This document shows positions 1 through 9,689 of a DNA stretch of 64,000 nucleotides, in pieces. How positions within the stretch are numbered: the stretch's first letter is position 1; the number at the start of each line of letters is the position of its first letter. A program made the position numbers and the translations under genes. Below the pieces are notes generated by a model. The model saw nothing but the letters and a program-made list of their open reading frames with translations, was not told where the DNA came from and searched no databases. This DNA comes from Tritrichomonas musculus (lineage: Eukaryota > Parabasalia > Tritrichomonadida > Tritrichomonadidae), in NCBI GenBank assembly GCA_039105265.1, contig JAPFFF010000004.1, positions 1,922,001 through 1,986,000 on the forward strand, read 5' to 3'.

Positions 1-2251
1 TTGAATCTTCATATAGCTTTGAAATGTTGGCATGTCCATCTTGAAAAATCTTTTCGAGCGAAGGACTTTTCTTTATCACCATTTGTGATTGTGATGTAGA
101 AAATTGAACTGGCTCCGAAGGGTATTTTAACGGCGGTGCCCCTTTTTCTTTTTCCTTGTTTAATTTTAATTTTTGATTTGATCTCATGCAATAATAAATG
201 GTATCTATTTTTTCGCTTGGGTTTGGTTTTGCTCTAAATACTTGAATAGAAATAATTTCTTTTTTCCCAAATTTAATTGTTGGTTTCAGGTCAAATATAT
301 TATTAAATTGTGTAATGGTATACTTTGATGAGTGGCTAGTTGGTATTGGAGGAACTTTTATCATTGCTTCAAGGGATTCAAAAGAAGCCTTTGTGATGTC
401 TTCGACATCATTATTATTTATGCATAGTTTTCTATTTTTTTCATTAGTATTAATATTATCATCGTAATCAGGAGTGTTCAATGAAATGATGGATGATGAT
501 GATGATAAATTTGAAGGTATTGTTGGTTTGTATTTTTCATTTGGTGAAAAAGAATTGTCATTATTTTTTCTTGAATCAATCATTAATGACGAAGAACAAA
601 ATCTAAAATCGTCATTTTGTGAAAGAAACTCTTCACTAACTGATATTGACGGATTTAATAGCATTTCTGGTGATGATTGTGTTGCTTTGGCATAATTGTT
701 ATCACTTGGAAATATATCAAATGGAGTAGTACTACTACTGAAGCTATCATAATCATCAATAACTGAGAAATGAGGAGGAGGATCGCTATTAAAATTTCTT
801 TGAACTTTGTCAAGAAAAGAGTCATCAAGTGAAAAGTCTGTTATTAATTGATATTGAGTTGTTCTTTTTGGTCCAACAGACGATGGTGATTCGTTTTTAG
901 AATGTTCTTTATGTTTATCTCCATATTTTTTTGTATTGATGTATTGAGCATATGAAAGTTTTTTCTTCTTTTTTCTCTCTTTTATATAATTTTTCTTATT
1001 AATATTTGAACTATCGAATTGACTCTCAATAATGTCATTAAAATAGTTAATAGTATTAGTAGTGGTAGTTGTGTCTTCTTTTTTATTGTCATTTAACTTG
1101 GTATTATCGTTATCTTCATTTTTTAAATAATTATTTGATTTATGGTTGATTTGGATAAGTTTTCTATTCATCAAGCTAGAAAACTTTGTCTTAGTGTTAT
1201 TAAAATTTGATGGAGACTTTTTAATCATTATTTTTCCTTTTTGATTGTGAGTTTCTTCTGGTGGAGGTGACCATCCATTTTGTAATGCGTATTTTTTCCA
1301 ATTATCAATGACAAATTGAATTTGATCAGTTGTGAGACTCATTGACTTGCTGGAATTATTGTTGCAATTTCTAAATTTAATATGGGTGTGATTATTCTCT
1401 TTCATACTATTTGCATTTATTTTAGATGTATTGACATCTTTTTTTGTAAAGTGTATATTATTTCGATTTGTTTTAACTCTGTCTTGGTTATAAATAATAA
1501 TGTTTCTATTTCTAATAAGGTTAGGTGAGAGTAAATTTGAATTTACATTTGATGATTCTAACATTGCTGGTTTAGGTGATGAAACAGGTGTGGGTGAGGC
1601 TGAAGAATATATTTTTTGTTTATAATTTCTTTTAATTCTGATTTGTTCATAGCATACTGCATCTGTTGGGATGATTTTTTCTTTATCCTTATCATTTCCA
1701 AAAGCTATTGAAACGATTACTTGACAGATTTCGATCTTTTTATCTAAGTTGTTAGCATCTTTAAGTTGTTTTGGTGATAAAATGGAAAATCTTGAGCATT
1801 GATGAAAAAAATATGGAAGATTGTCTATCTTTTGATCAATGCTATTGATTTCAGTATTGTTTTCATTTCTATCTGTATCTAACGAGTGAATGGAAGTATC
1901 TTCAAAATGGCTTATAAGAGATTTATCATTTGATGTAAATGGTATAAAGCACTTCCCAATTATTCTTGATGTTAAATTTTCTTTTAAAATAAGTTGTATC
2001 TTTAATTCTGATATTGAGTGAATTTCGCCATTCAAAATTTCTGAAAAAGGAAGCATAAGGCCAAATGAAAAGCGAACATGATTAAATTTAACGAAAATTG
2101 GAGGAGATGTAAGTGGGTATATCGAGGGATGAAGAGATATTGAAATCGTAATTTGAGAATTTTGTAACGATGCGGCATGTATTGCTTTGTCGATGAAAAT
2201 AAATAGGTAATTGTCGTTTATTTTATTCAAATCTTTCTCTTCTTCATCCAT
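1..2251 (-). CDS. Large low-complexity protein, partial (runs off left edge)
   Basis: I read the complement in frame from the ATG at 2251 to base 2 and found no stop, so at least 750 codons are open and the C-terminus lies outside the window. An in-frame stop lies just upstream of the ATG. The first ~120 residues are ordered and beta-rich, with alternating hydrophobic strands such as YLFIFIDKAIHAASL and ISISLHPSIYPL, and could be a C2-like sandwich; that is a guess from pattern only. The rest is Asn/Ser/Lys-rich and looks disordered, with a short ordered island containing QIQFVIDNWKKYALQNGW around residues 310-330. A TCAATT Initiator-like motif lies about 20 bases upstream. The gene is divergent from the coiled-coil gene at 2795. 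No family recognised. Confidence 0.8.
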   Translation of the reverse strand, partial: MDEEEKDLNKINDNYLFIFIDKAIHAASLQNSQITISISLHPSIYPLTSPPIFVKFNHVRFSFGLMLPFSEILNGEIHSISELKIQLILKENLTSRIIGKCFIPFTSNDKSLISHFEDTSIHSLDTDRNENNTEINSIDQKIDNLPYFFHQCSRFSILSPKQLKDANNLDKKIEICQVIVSIAFGNDKDKEKIIPTDAVCYEQIRIKRNYKQKIYSSASPTPVSSPKPAMLESSNVNSNLLSPNLIRNRNIIIYNQDRVKTNRNNIHFTKKDVNTSKINANSMKENNHTHIKFRNCNNNSSKSMSLTTDQIQFVIDNWKKYALQNGWSPPPEETHNQKGKIMIKKSPSNFNNTKTKFSSLMNRKLIQINHKSNNYLKNEDNDNTKLNDNKKEDTTTTTNTINYFNDIIESQFDSSNINKKNYIKERKKKKKLSYAQYINTKKYGDKHKEHSKNESPSSVGPKRTTQYQLITDFSLDDSFLDKVQRNFNSDPPPHFSVIDDYDSFSSSTTPFDIFPSDNNYAKATQSSPEMLLNPSISVSEEFLSQNDDFRFCSSSLMIDSRKNNDNSFSPNEKYKPTIPSNLSSSSSIISLNTPDYDDNINTNEKNRKLCINNNDVEDITKASFESLEAMIKVPPIPTSHSSKYTITQFNNIFDLKPTIKFGKKEIISIQVFRAKPNPSEKIDTIYYCMRSNQKLKLNKEKEKGAPPLKYPSEPVQFSTSQSQMVIKKSPSLEKIFQDGHANISKLYEDS

Positions 2252-2267
2252 AAAATATAAATTATTT

Positions 2268-2273
2268 AATTGA
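2268..2273 (-). promoter_or_regulatory. Initiator-like TCAATT
   Basis: TCAATT on the complement, about 20 bases before the ATG at 2251. It matches the trichomonad Initiator pattern (TCA followed by pyrimidine or A/T). The inference rests on the motif recurring at the same distance before many genes here. Confidence 0.45.
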
Positions 2274-2781
2274 CCTATATCTTAGAAAAAATTTACCTTG
2301 TTTTCACAATTATTGATAAAAAAAAATTTGAATAACGTATATTTCATCATTTTATTCATAAAAATTTTCTATTTCATATGAAAAAATGTACTGTTTTGAA
2401 GCGCTATGCATATTTATAATATCAGGTTTAAAGTATGTTTCGAAATATCCATTATTAAATTTTTTTCAATTTATCATCAATCGAAAATTTGATCAAAAAA
2501 TGTGCCAATATTTTTCCTCATAAAACATTCTTATACAAATACTAATTTAATGAAATTATATATATAAATTTTTTGTATAACTATTAGATTAATGAAAGAA
2601 AGAATTCAATTCTCTTTCAAAAAAATTCAAAAGAATCGTCAATTTTTGAAATATGTGATCTTTCGTTGATTAATCAGAACATCTCTAATAGTATTTTATT
2701 AAGAAATTTTAAATAATTTGTAAATAAAAATTAATTCTTTAAATTGAAACAATAATAAACGTACAAAGAAAATTTTCCTTA

Positions 2782-2788
2782 TCAAATC
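2782..2788 (+). promoter_or_regulatory. Initiator-like TCAAATC
   Basis: TCA-centred motif starting 13 bases before the ATG at 2795, in the usual place for the trichomonad Initiator. Confidence 0.45.
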
Positions 2789-2794
2789 CAAAAA

Positions 2795-4807
2795 ATGAAT
2801 ATTGAAGATGAAATTAATAATGATATCGTGCGTGTTAAGGAGCTATTTAAACAGCTTCTCCCTTATACTGAAAAAAATACTGATGAAGTAAATCAACTTG
2901 ATGATAATATTTCTCGAGTGTTTTCAGATAAGCCGCCATATTGGGTTACAAATTCAAAAATTTTTGGTCCAATAATTGTTGGTATGGATGAATTTATCGA
3001 AGTTCAAGCAGAGAGAATCAGAAAAAAACAAAATAAATTAAAAGATCTAATTGACAAAAAGCGTAGATCCGATAAAAGAATGTTGCAGCAGTCAGGCGAA
3101 AAAGAAGCTGCTATTTTACAAGAAGAAATTAATGAAATTCAAGCATCTATTGATAATATATCATCTTCCTCTCTATCCGAAAACAACAAAATTAATGTGA
3201 ATACACTAAATTCTTTTCAAGGACAGTTGAATGATTTACAACAGCAATATGATGAATTAAAGGTCGATTATAATGAAGTCGAGAGTACTCTACAGCAATT
3301 ACAAGATGAATATGGCCGAACCAAGGAAACTAACAATATGTTTCAAACTCAACTCGATAAATCAAGGAAAACGATGGCAAATTATAAAAGAATATTAAAT
3401 CAATTAATAGCTACTGCTCGAGATTTAAACAAAAACAGACAGCAACTTTTTAAGCGTGGTCAAGATTTGGCAGCTTTAATTACTCAATACCAACTAACAA
3501 AAACGAGTCAAGAAAAAGAAATTCGTAAACTTGAAGAACAATACAATGATCATCAGCAACTTATTGTTTCATATAAAATGCTTGAGGATCAAATCAAAGA
3601 GCAAGGGAAGCAGCAAGAAGTAGCTTTGAATAAAATGGTTGAAGCTGTTGAATTTACTGAATCTGCAGCTGCAGAATCGCAAAAAAATAGGATGACAAGA
3701 GATAATTACGCGGAAGAACTTAAAAGAGTCAAAGACCTAATAGCATCAACCACAAAACAGTTTGAGATCTCATTTTCCGAACATGAAAAATTGATCAAAA
3801 AACAATTTGAAAATGCTTTAAAATCAATCAATGAACGATCATTAATTTTAGAGTCTGAAAATTCCCAATATGCGCATGAAAAAGAATCTCTTCAACGACA
3901 AATCGACACATTGAGTCAAGAAAATTCAATATTAAAAGCATCCAAAAGTGACAATGGCTTTTCTTTATTTGTTGAAAGAATGTCTGCATTAAAAGCAGAG
4001 ATAGAAGCTGCTTATGGAAAGAAAGAACAACTCACTGCAATGAATGAAAAAGCGCGGGATGATATCGATGACATGAAAGCAAAATTATTAACAAATTCTA
4101 CTAATACAAGAAACGATACACTTGAATTAACGCAAAGATCACAGAAACTTGAAATGGAGCTCGAAATGCATAAATCAACATGTAAAGAAATTATGGAAAA
4201 AAATGCTAAATATACCGCCGAAAATCAAAAATTAAGAAATGAAATCGTTCAGGTTCAAAGAAGTGCCTCGGTTGAAGCTCAAAATAGATTAAATGAAAAA
4301 GACAATCAGCTTGCCGAAGTTAAAATTCAATTCGAAGAAACTTCAAAAGCTAATCAAAAAGCAATTAGTGAAATGCAACAAGCTGTTCTTGCTTTTCAAC
4401 AACACGCAGATAAATGGAAATGTAAAGCACAATCTATTGGTATCGAAGCAAGTGATGCTAAACAGAATGCTGAAAATCAACAACAACAATTAATTGATCA
4501 GATTAATGAACTTGAAAGTAGTTTGGCTGAAAGAAAACAACTCAAAGCAAAAGCTGAATTTATGCTTCAACAGATGGATCAGCAAATAAAGTCATTAAAG
4601 CAGCAGATTTCAACCTATGAGAACAAGCAAAAGCAATTAGCAATAACTATTCAACAGACTCTCACAAAACAGAATCAGATGGCAAATGGTATTAATAAAG
4701 ATAAAACTTTATTAGACAAACTTCATGTTCAAGTTAAAAGAGGGCAACGCAATCTTAACACTGCTCCTGTTTTAACTAATGATTCCGATTTCTTAGATGA
4801 TATATAA
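2795..4807 (+). CDS. Long coiled-coil protein
   Basis: A 670-residue protein. Residues 1-75 form a more globular head containing PPYWVTNSKIFGPIIVGMDE. From about residue 75 to 655 it is almost continuous heptad-rich sequence (Glu, Lys, Gln, Leu), predicted to be a long coiled coil, with a short acidic tail ending DSDFLDDI. No motor, kinase or membrane segment is visible. Long coiled-coil proteins of this kind are common in the trichomonad cytoskeleton, but I do not recognise a named family; a structural or tethering role is inference. The start is the first ATG after the TCAAATC motif at 2782. The ends of this gene and the synthase gene downstream are 279 bases apart on the same strand. Confidence 0.85.
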   Translation: MNIEDEINNDIVRVKELFKQLLPYTEKNTDEVNQLDDNISRVFSDKPPYWVTNSKIFGPIIVGMDEFIEVQAERIRKKQNKLKDLIDKKRRSDKRMLQQSGEKEAAILQEEINEIQASIDNISSSSLSENNKINVNTLNSFQGQLNDLQQQYDELKVDYNEVESTLQQLQDEYGRTKETNNMFQTQLDKSRKTMANYKRILNQLIATARDLNKNRQQLFKRGQDLAALITQYQLTKTSQEKEIRKLEEQYNDHQQLIVSYKMLEDQIKEQGKQQEVALNKMVEAVEFTESAAAESQKNRMTRDNYAEELKRVKDLIASTTKQFEISFSEHEKLIKKQFENALKSINERSLILESENSQYAHEKESLQRQIDTLSQENSILKASKSDNGFSLFVERMSALKAEIEAAYGKKEQLTAMNEKARDDIDDMKAKLLTNSTNTRNDTLELTQRSQKLEMELEMHKSTCKEIMEKNAKYTAENQKLRNEIVQVQRSASVEAQNRLNEKDNQLAEVKIQFEETSKANQKAISEMQQAVLAFQQHADKWKCKAQSIGIEASDAKQNAENQQQQLIDQINELESSLAERKQLKAKAEFMLQQMDQQIKSLKQQISTYENKQKQLAITIQQTLTKQNQMANGINKDKTLLDKLHVQVKRGQRNLNTAPVLTNDSDFLDDI

Positions 4808-5072
4808 GATTTTTATTATTTATATTACATAAACTGTTAATTTTTTTTGAAAATTTCGGATTAAAAATATATTATTTATTATATTTTAAGAAATATTTAT
4901 TAAATAATAGCAATAAAAATTTGTAATAATAAGTAAATAAGATCATTATCATATAATCCAATCATATTTATTCCAGAAATATATTAAAAAACAATTAAAT
5001 ACAAGTATTATTTTAAAAAAATAAATATTATCAAAGATATCAATGATTTTCATCGTTCGAACAAAAAAGTTC

Positions 5073-5079
5073 TCAAATT
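5073..5079 (+). promoter_or_regulatory. Initiator-like TCAAATT
   Basis: TCAAATT starting 14 bases before the ATG at 5087. Confidence 0.45.
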
Positions 5080-5086
5080 ATAATCA

Positions 5087-7249
5087 ATGGAAACATCGTA
5101 TTCCAACACCTCATTTTCTGAAGTATGTAATTCTATATTTTCAATCAAACCAAATTTTAATGTTTCGCGTACTGACGAAGATGTAAAACGCGAATTAAAA
5201 TTAATTACACGAAAAATCTTTGGTGGTCGAATTTCATTTCCATCGATTGTAGTTGCGGGAACGAAAGGGAAAGGATCAACATCCACAGTTTGTGAATCAA
5301 TATTGAGAAATTGTGGTTTAAAAACTCTCCTCTTTACATCTCCGCATATAATATCTCCACTAGAAAGAATCAAAATCGACGGAAACAACATTAGTGAAAC
5401 TGATTTTATCTCGCTCTATAATGATGTCATTCGAGTATTACACGAAAAAGAACTTCCTCAGCCATTTTTCCCTAATCTCTTTACTCTCATGTTTGCCTTC
5501 CTTGTACTGCGATTTAAGAACGAAAAAAGAAACGATGTTGTAGCGGTGATTGAAGTTGGAATTGGTGGAAAATTTGATTGGACAAAGTTTTTCAAACCTA
5601 CTGTTTCCGTTATTACCCGTTTGGACTATGATCATACGGAAATTTTGGGTGATACGCCTTATTCAATTGCATGGAACAAATTTGGAATAGTCACAAAAGA
5701 TTCTGTCAACTTTTCTCTTCCACAATCGTCACTTTTTCAAGAATCATTGAATAAGCTTTCGTTTGAGAAGAGAAGGGAGTTGGTCATTGTTCATCCGTGC
5801 TGGAAGAAGGAAATGGGACTCAATGGGCCAACAGCTGAAGCAAACACATCACTCGCTGTCGCTGCTTCAATTGAGCTGATCAAGAAGGCAGCTTCAATGA
5901 GTCCTGGACTAGCAGTCAAACTGAACATCAAAAATAATAAAAGTGACAAATTTGACAAAAATATTTTTAATAAAAATAATATGAATGAAAACATAAATAA
6001 ATTTAATGATGGTCATTTGAATGATGAAAGAAACAGTCATTTGAATGATGAAAGAAACAGTCATTTGAATGATGAAAGAAACAGTCATTTGAATGATGAA
6101 AGAAACAGTCATTTGAATGATGAAAGAAACAGTCATTTGAATGATGAAAGAAACAGTCATTTGAATGATGAAAGAAACAGTCATTTGAATGATGAAAGAA
6201 ACAGTCATTTGAATGATGAAAGAAACAGTCATTTGAATGATGAAAGAAACAGTCATTTGAATGATGAAAGAAACAGTCATTTGAATGATGAAAGAAACAG
6301 TCATTTGAATGATGAAAGAAACAGTCATTTGAATGATGAAAGAAACAGTCATTTGAATGATGAAAGAAACAGTCATTTGAATAATGAAAGAAACAGTCAT
6401 TTGAATGATGAAAGAAACAGTCATTTGAATGATGAAAGAAACAGTCATTTGAATGATGAAAGAAACAGTCATTTGAATGATGAAAGAAACAGTCATTTGA
6501 ATAATGAAAGAAACAGTCATTTGAATGATGAAAGAAACAGTCATTTGAATAATGAAAGAAACAGTCATTTGAATGATGAAAGAAACAGTCATTTGAATGA
6601 TGAAAGAAACAGTCATTTGAATAATGAAAGAAACAGTCATTTGAATAATGAAAGAAACAGTCATTTGAATAATGAAAGAAACAGTCATTTGAATAATGAA
6701 AGAAACAGTCATTTGAATAATGAAAGAAACAGTCATTTGAATGATGAGCTAGTGAGTGATGGCAATATTTTCACCATTGAAAACGTCACAGATAATTTTT
6801 ATTATGACAAGCTTTGCAATTTCATTGACGAAGGTGTGAGAAGCGCCCGCATTGATGGAAGGTACCAAACTATTCATCACAACGGAATTAAGTGGTGCAT
6901 CGACGGCGCGCACACTTTAGAGAGCATCAAAATATGCCAGGAATGGTTCGATGACGAATGTGCAAAAGAAGAAATAAAGAATCAAAGTGATTCAATCCTT
7001 TTGTGCGCGACATCCAAAAACAGGGATCCAAACAAAACGTTGGAAGTCATGCTGAAACGTGATTGGAAAGATGTTTTTTACGTAACTTCTTTTGGAAAAA
7101 TTGAATTAAATAATCAAAAAGTTGTCTTTTTTAATAATACAAAAGATGCTGTTCAGATGATTTTTAAAATTAAACCAAAGGTTGTTCTCGCTACAGGAAG
7201 TCTTTATCTTGTTAACGATGTTTTAAAAATACTCAATAATGTTCAGTAA
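5087..7249 (+). CDS. Folylpolyglutamate synthase with a large internal repeat insertion
   Basis: A Mur-ligase-family enzyme that adds glutamate to folates using ATP. The P-loop GTKGKGST lies near residue 60, followed by the SPH...ERI substrate loop near residue 85, the helix NTSLAVAAS near residue 256, and then, after the insertion, GRYQ, CIDGAHTLES (near residue 605) and TSKNRDPNKTLEVML, which line up with the C-terminal domain of eukaryotic FPGS. Residues ~310-557 are about 31 copies of HLNDERNS placed between the two domains. Without them the protein would be ~470 residues, the usual size. All motifs of both domains are present and in one frame, so it may be active. Trichomonads are known to lack dihydrofolate reductase and thymidylate synthase activity, so the substrate in this cell is an open question. 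It converges on the beta-trefoil gene. Confidence 0.85.
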   Translation: METSYSNTSFSEVCNSIFSIKPNFNVSRTDEDVKRELKLITRKIFGGRISFPSIVVAGTKGKGSTSTVCESILRNCGLKTLLFTSPHIISPLERIKIDGNNISETDFISLYNDVIRVLHEKELPQPFFPNLFTLMFAFLVLRFKNEKRNDVVAVIEVGIGGKFDWTKFFKPTVSVITRLDYDHTEILGDTPYSIAWNKFGIVTKDSVNFSLPQSSLFQESLNKLSFEKRRELVIVHPCWKKEMGLNGPTAEANTSLAVAASIELIKKAASMSPGLAVKLNIKNNKSDKFDKNIFNKNNMNENINKFNDGHLNDERNSHLNDERNSHLNDERNSHLNDERNSHLNDERNSHLNDERNSHLNDERNSHLNDERNSHLNDERNSHLNDERNSHLNDERNSHLNDERNSHLNDERNSHLNDERNSHLNDERNSHLNNERNSHLNDERNSHLNDERNSHLNDERNSHLNDERNSHLNNERNSHLNDERNSHLNNERNSHLNDERNSHLNDERNSHLNNERNSHLNNERNSHLNNERNSHLNNERNSHLNNERNSHLNDELVSDGNIFTIENVTDNFYYDKLCNFIDEGVRSARIDGRYQTIHHNGIKWCIDGAHTLESIKICQEWFDDECAKEEIKNQSDSILLCATSKNRDPNKTLEVMLKRDWKDVFYVTSFGKIELNNQKVVFFNNTKDAVQMIFKIKPKVVLATGSLYLVNDVLKILNNVQ
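6014..6757 (+). repeat. 24-bp coding minisatellite (30 full copies plus one degenerate)
   Basis: A tandem array with a 24-base period encodes HLNDERNS. The His codons run from 6014 to 6734 in steps of 24, giving 30 full units and a final diverged HLNDELVS. The only clear variant is GAT to AAT (HLNNERNS) in copies 16, 21, 23 and 26-30, so variants cluster toward the 3' end. Because 24 is a multiple of three, every frame without a stop stays open, which creates a spurious repetitive reading frame on the complement. Confidence 0.97.
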
Positions 7250-7871
7250 ATATTATTTTTTTTTCTATCATTTCTTACATTTCAAAATTTTTTTGTTGTT
7301 GTTGTTTTTGTTTTTGTTTTGTTTTCTGCTATTTAGGCGATTTTCAAAAAAAGGTTAAAAAAGTTTCCAGAAAAGTTGATTTTCTGGAAACTTTTTTGTG
7401 AATTTATTTGGTTACACGATCAAAAATCATTCAAAATGTATTCAAAAAAACAACTTTTGATAAGTTTGATGAATATTATCATTGAGAATAATTGGGGCAG
7501 TCTTCTTTTGAAATTTATTGTATAAAAAAACACAGTTTTGCCAAATTACAATGCCAAAAAATCAAATATAATTGTATTCATGATCAAATTACCATAAATT
7601 TTTTCATAAAAAAAGTTACTTTTTTGTTAAAAATGATTATTATTTGAATATTTTTGTTTCTATTAAAATGTTTTTAGATTTCTATTTTTTTCAAAAAGAT
7701 ATCATTAATGATATCTTCAATGAAATCAAAAAAACAAGAGAGATTAAAAGAAATTAAAGTAATATTTACAGTCGTATATTTATTCAGGTAATCAAAAATT
7801 AATTGGCAAGAATGATTAAGCTTAAATATCAAATCATCACGTTTATGTTTGGTTAATGAAAAGAGTTAAAT
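7250..7871. other. Intergenic between converging genes
   Basis: About 620 AT-rich bases between the ends of two converging genes. It holds the perfect hairpin at 7357-7397 and T-rich tracts after the synthase stop. No gene is visible. Confidence 0.6.
7357..7397. repeat. Perfect 18-bp hairpin with 5-base loop
   Basis: The arms 7357-7374 and 7380-7397 are exact reverse complements (core AAGTTTCCAG / CTGGAAACTT) around the loop GTTGA, and the right arm ends in a T run. It lies about 110 bases past the synthase stop codon, between converging genes. It could form in the 3' end of either transcript or be a small foldback relic. Confidence 0.85.
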
Positions 7872-8810
7872 TTAACACAGTTGTATATGGAATGTTTGCC
7901 TTTCTCTAAGTGATTCTTTTGGTTTCATCAATACGAAAGGAACATCACCGCCAACATAAGTAACGACATGCCCGTTTTGCATTGCGTAGATCATTCCATT
8001 TCGGAATACAAAATGTTGATTATGTCTTCCATGGAATGGAAATAGGTAAAAGGCAGTTCCTTCTCTAGGATTTAACTCTTCGGCATTTGCAACATCAAAA
8101 ACCATTCCTGGTCTAACAAAAGAGTCAACTACAGTATCCCAACTTGTTTTACCAAATGTAAATTGTTGATAAACATCTCCTTCAATATTAGGTTCTGCTA
8201 AATCCAATTTCAATCCTGCAGGATTCAAGAATGGACCATTATCTTTAACTAGTGTAACAGCAAATGTTTTTGTTGTGCCATTTAAAGGTGTATTTTCGAA
8301 AAGTTCGCGAACTTTTTGTCCATTGTTATAATTTGATTCATGAAGCGTCATTGCTAAACCGAATTTCTTTCCAGTAAATTCATTGTTATTGCCTTCAATT
8401 GGATTCCATTCTTCTTTTTGTTGTGGAGGAGGTTGTTGTGGTTCAAAACTAGCTTCTCTTTGTTGTACTTTAATTTCATTATTTTGATTGTTTAAAACGA
8501 TTTTAAAGCCTGACACCTGGTTTAAAACTTTACTCTCAATTACTTGTCCATTCCCTTTGATGCAAACTTTTACTGTTTTCCTTGGTGAAGTAGTATTGCC
8601 ATCATTTGGTTCATAAACTGGTAACAGGGAGAGAGGCTTTTGATCTTTAGATATTGTAGGTATGCCAACACTTTCATATTCATTTCCATTTTTATCTTTA
8701 ATTTTGATTCTGAGACCATTGTTAGCAAAATTTTGACTTTGATCATCAGTCCTAATTCTTACTTTAATCCTGGGCTTTTCAATTTCATTTTCAGGAGTTT
8801 TCGTATTCAT
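7872..8810 (-). CDS. Protein with C-terminal beta-trefoil (ricin B-like) domain
   Basis: 312 residues from the first real ATG at 8810; the frame is open further upstream but begins with TTG. The N-terminal half is charged, with three short segments of similar build (KVRIRTDD..., VKVCIKGNGQV...), then a Gln/Pro-rich linker QPPPQQ. The C-terminal ~150 residues resemble a beta-trefoil: GMVFDVANAEELN, YLFPFHGRHNQHFVF and GMIYAMQNGHVVTYVGG recall the ricin B lectin pattern in which NQxF/W closes each lobe. Carbohydrate binding is a family expectation, not shown here. No signal peptide or membrane segment, so probably intracellular. A TCAAAAT motif lies about 20 bases upstream. Confidence 0.75.
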   Translation of the reverse strand: MNTKTPENEIEKPRIKVRIRTDDQSQNFANNGLRIKIKDKNGNEYESVGIPTISKDQKPLSLLPVYEPNDGNTTSPRKTVKVCIKGNGQVIESKVLNQVSGFKIVLNNQNNEIKVQQREASFEPQQPPPQQKEEWNPIEGNNNEFTGKKFGLAMTLHESNYNNGQKVRELFENTPLNGTTKTFAVTLVKDNGPFLNPAGLKLDLAEPNIEGDVYQQFTFGKTSWDTVVDSFVRPGMVFDVANAEELNPREGTAFYLFPFHGRHNQHFVFRNGMIYAMQNGHVVTYVGGDVPFVLMKPKESLRERQTFHIQLC

Positions 8811-8825
8811 TAAAAATAAAATTTT

Positions 8826-8832
8826 ATTTTGA
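8826..8832 (-). promoter_or_regulatory. Initiator-like TCAAAAT
   Basis: On the complement, about 20 bases before the ATG at 8810. It supports that ATG over the upstream TTG. Confidence 0.4.
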
Positions 8833-9689
8833 TCGTTTATTTCTATAAGAATAATCAATTTTGTTTTAAATATTTCAAACTTTTTGAATTAATAAACTGA
8901 TTTTGAGGTCTTAAAAGATTATCTTTTCTTATAATATGACAGAATTTTTAAATAACTCAATTTTCTTTGTTCTACATTTGGATTTGAATTTTTGTTTTTT
9001 TATTTGGTCATTTATTTTAACATAATAATACCTATGTATAAATGCAAGAAAGGGAGTATGTTAAAATCTCAACATCTGTGAAATAAATATGTTCTTCATT
9101 CTAATTTAAAACTGATTTTTGATAAAAGTAATTATGAGCTACAGCCAAGAATTAGAAAAAAAAAAGATTGTTGAATTATAATGTATTAACCTAACTGTGA
9201 ACTCTCTGTAGACTTTTAAATATATATATATGAACAATTTGAAGAACCTTTTATAACATTCAAAATTGAATTATTTGGGAAAATTATATATGCTTTCAGA
9301 AAAATTGAACATTATAAAATGTCCTGTAAATTTTTCAAAAAAAATCAACTGAAATTTCAGCTGAGACACTATCAATATTTACTCAAGAGCATGTATTATC
9401 ATTTGATAATAAATTGATTTTGAAATGTCTATATGCACCAACTATTTGGCTTTATAGGAACATTAAGATAAACAGGTTTTGATTTTGCAGATATCTGTTC
9501 CAAGATTATTTATATCCTAATTTAGAAATCATCTTTGTATGAGGGATCTTAATCATAGAATTTGAATATATTATAAAAACATGTTATTTTAGACAATCTC
9601 AGAAATTCCAAATCTCGAAAATAATACTTATTTTATTAAAAAAGGCTTTTATTAATTTATTTCTTGATATATTTGCTTTTGTATGTAGA
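8833..9689. other. Intergenic, no feature recognised
   Basis: About 860 AT-rich bases upstream of the beta-trefoil gene. I see no reading frame with coding character. A short palindrome CTGAAATTTCAG lies near 9350. Confidence 0.5.

Larger units (their letters stand above)
2252..2794. other. Intergenic, divergent promoter region
   Basis: About 540 AT-rich bases between two divergent genes. Initiator-like TCA motifs lie at both edges (complement 2268-2273; plus strand 2782-2788). I see no reading frame or RNA gene inside. Confidence 0.6.

Noticed and set aside
5909-6736. 275-codon frame on the complement across the minisatellite (MTVSFIIQ repeats)
   Set aside because: It exists only because the 24-base period keeps every frame open; the other strand encodes a conserved enzyme.
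6014-6757. CRISPR array
   Set aside because: The units are contiguous with no spacers and keep a coding frame inside an enzyme gene.
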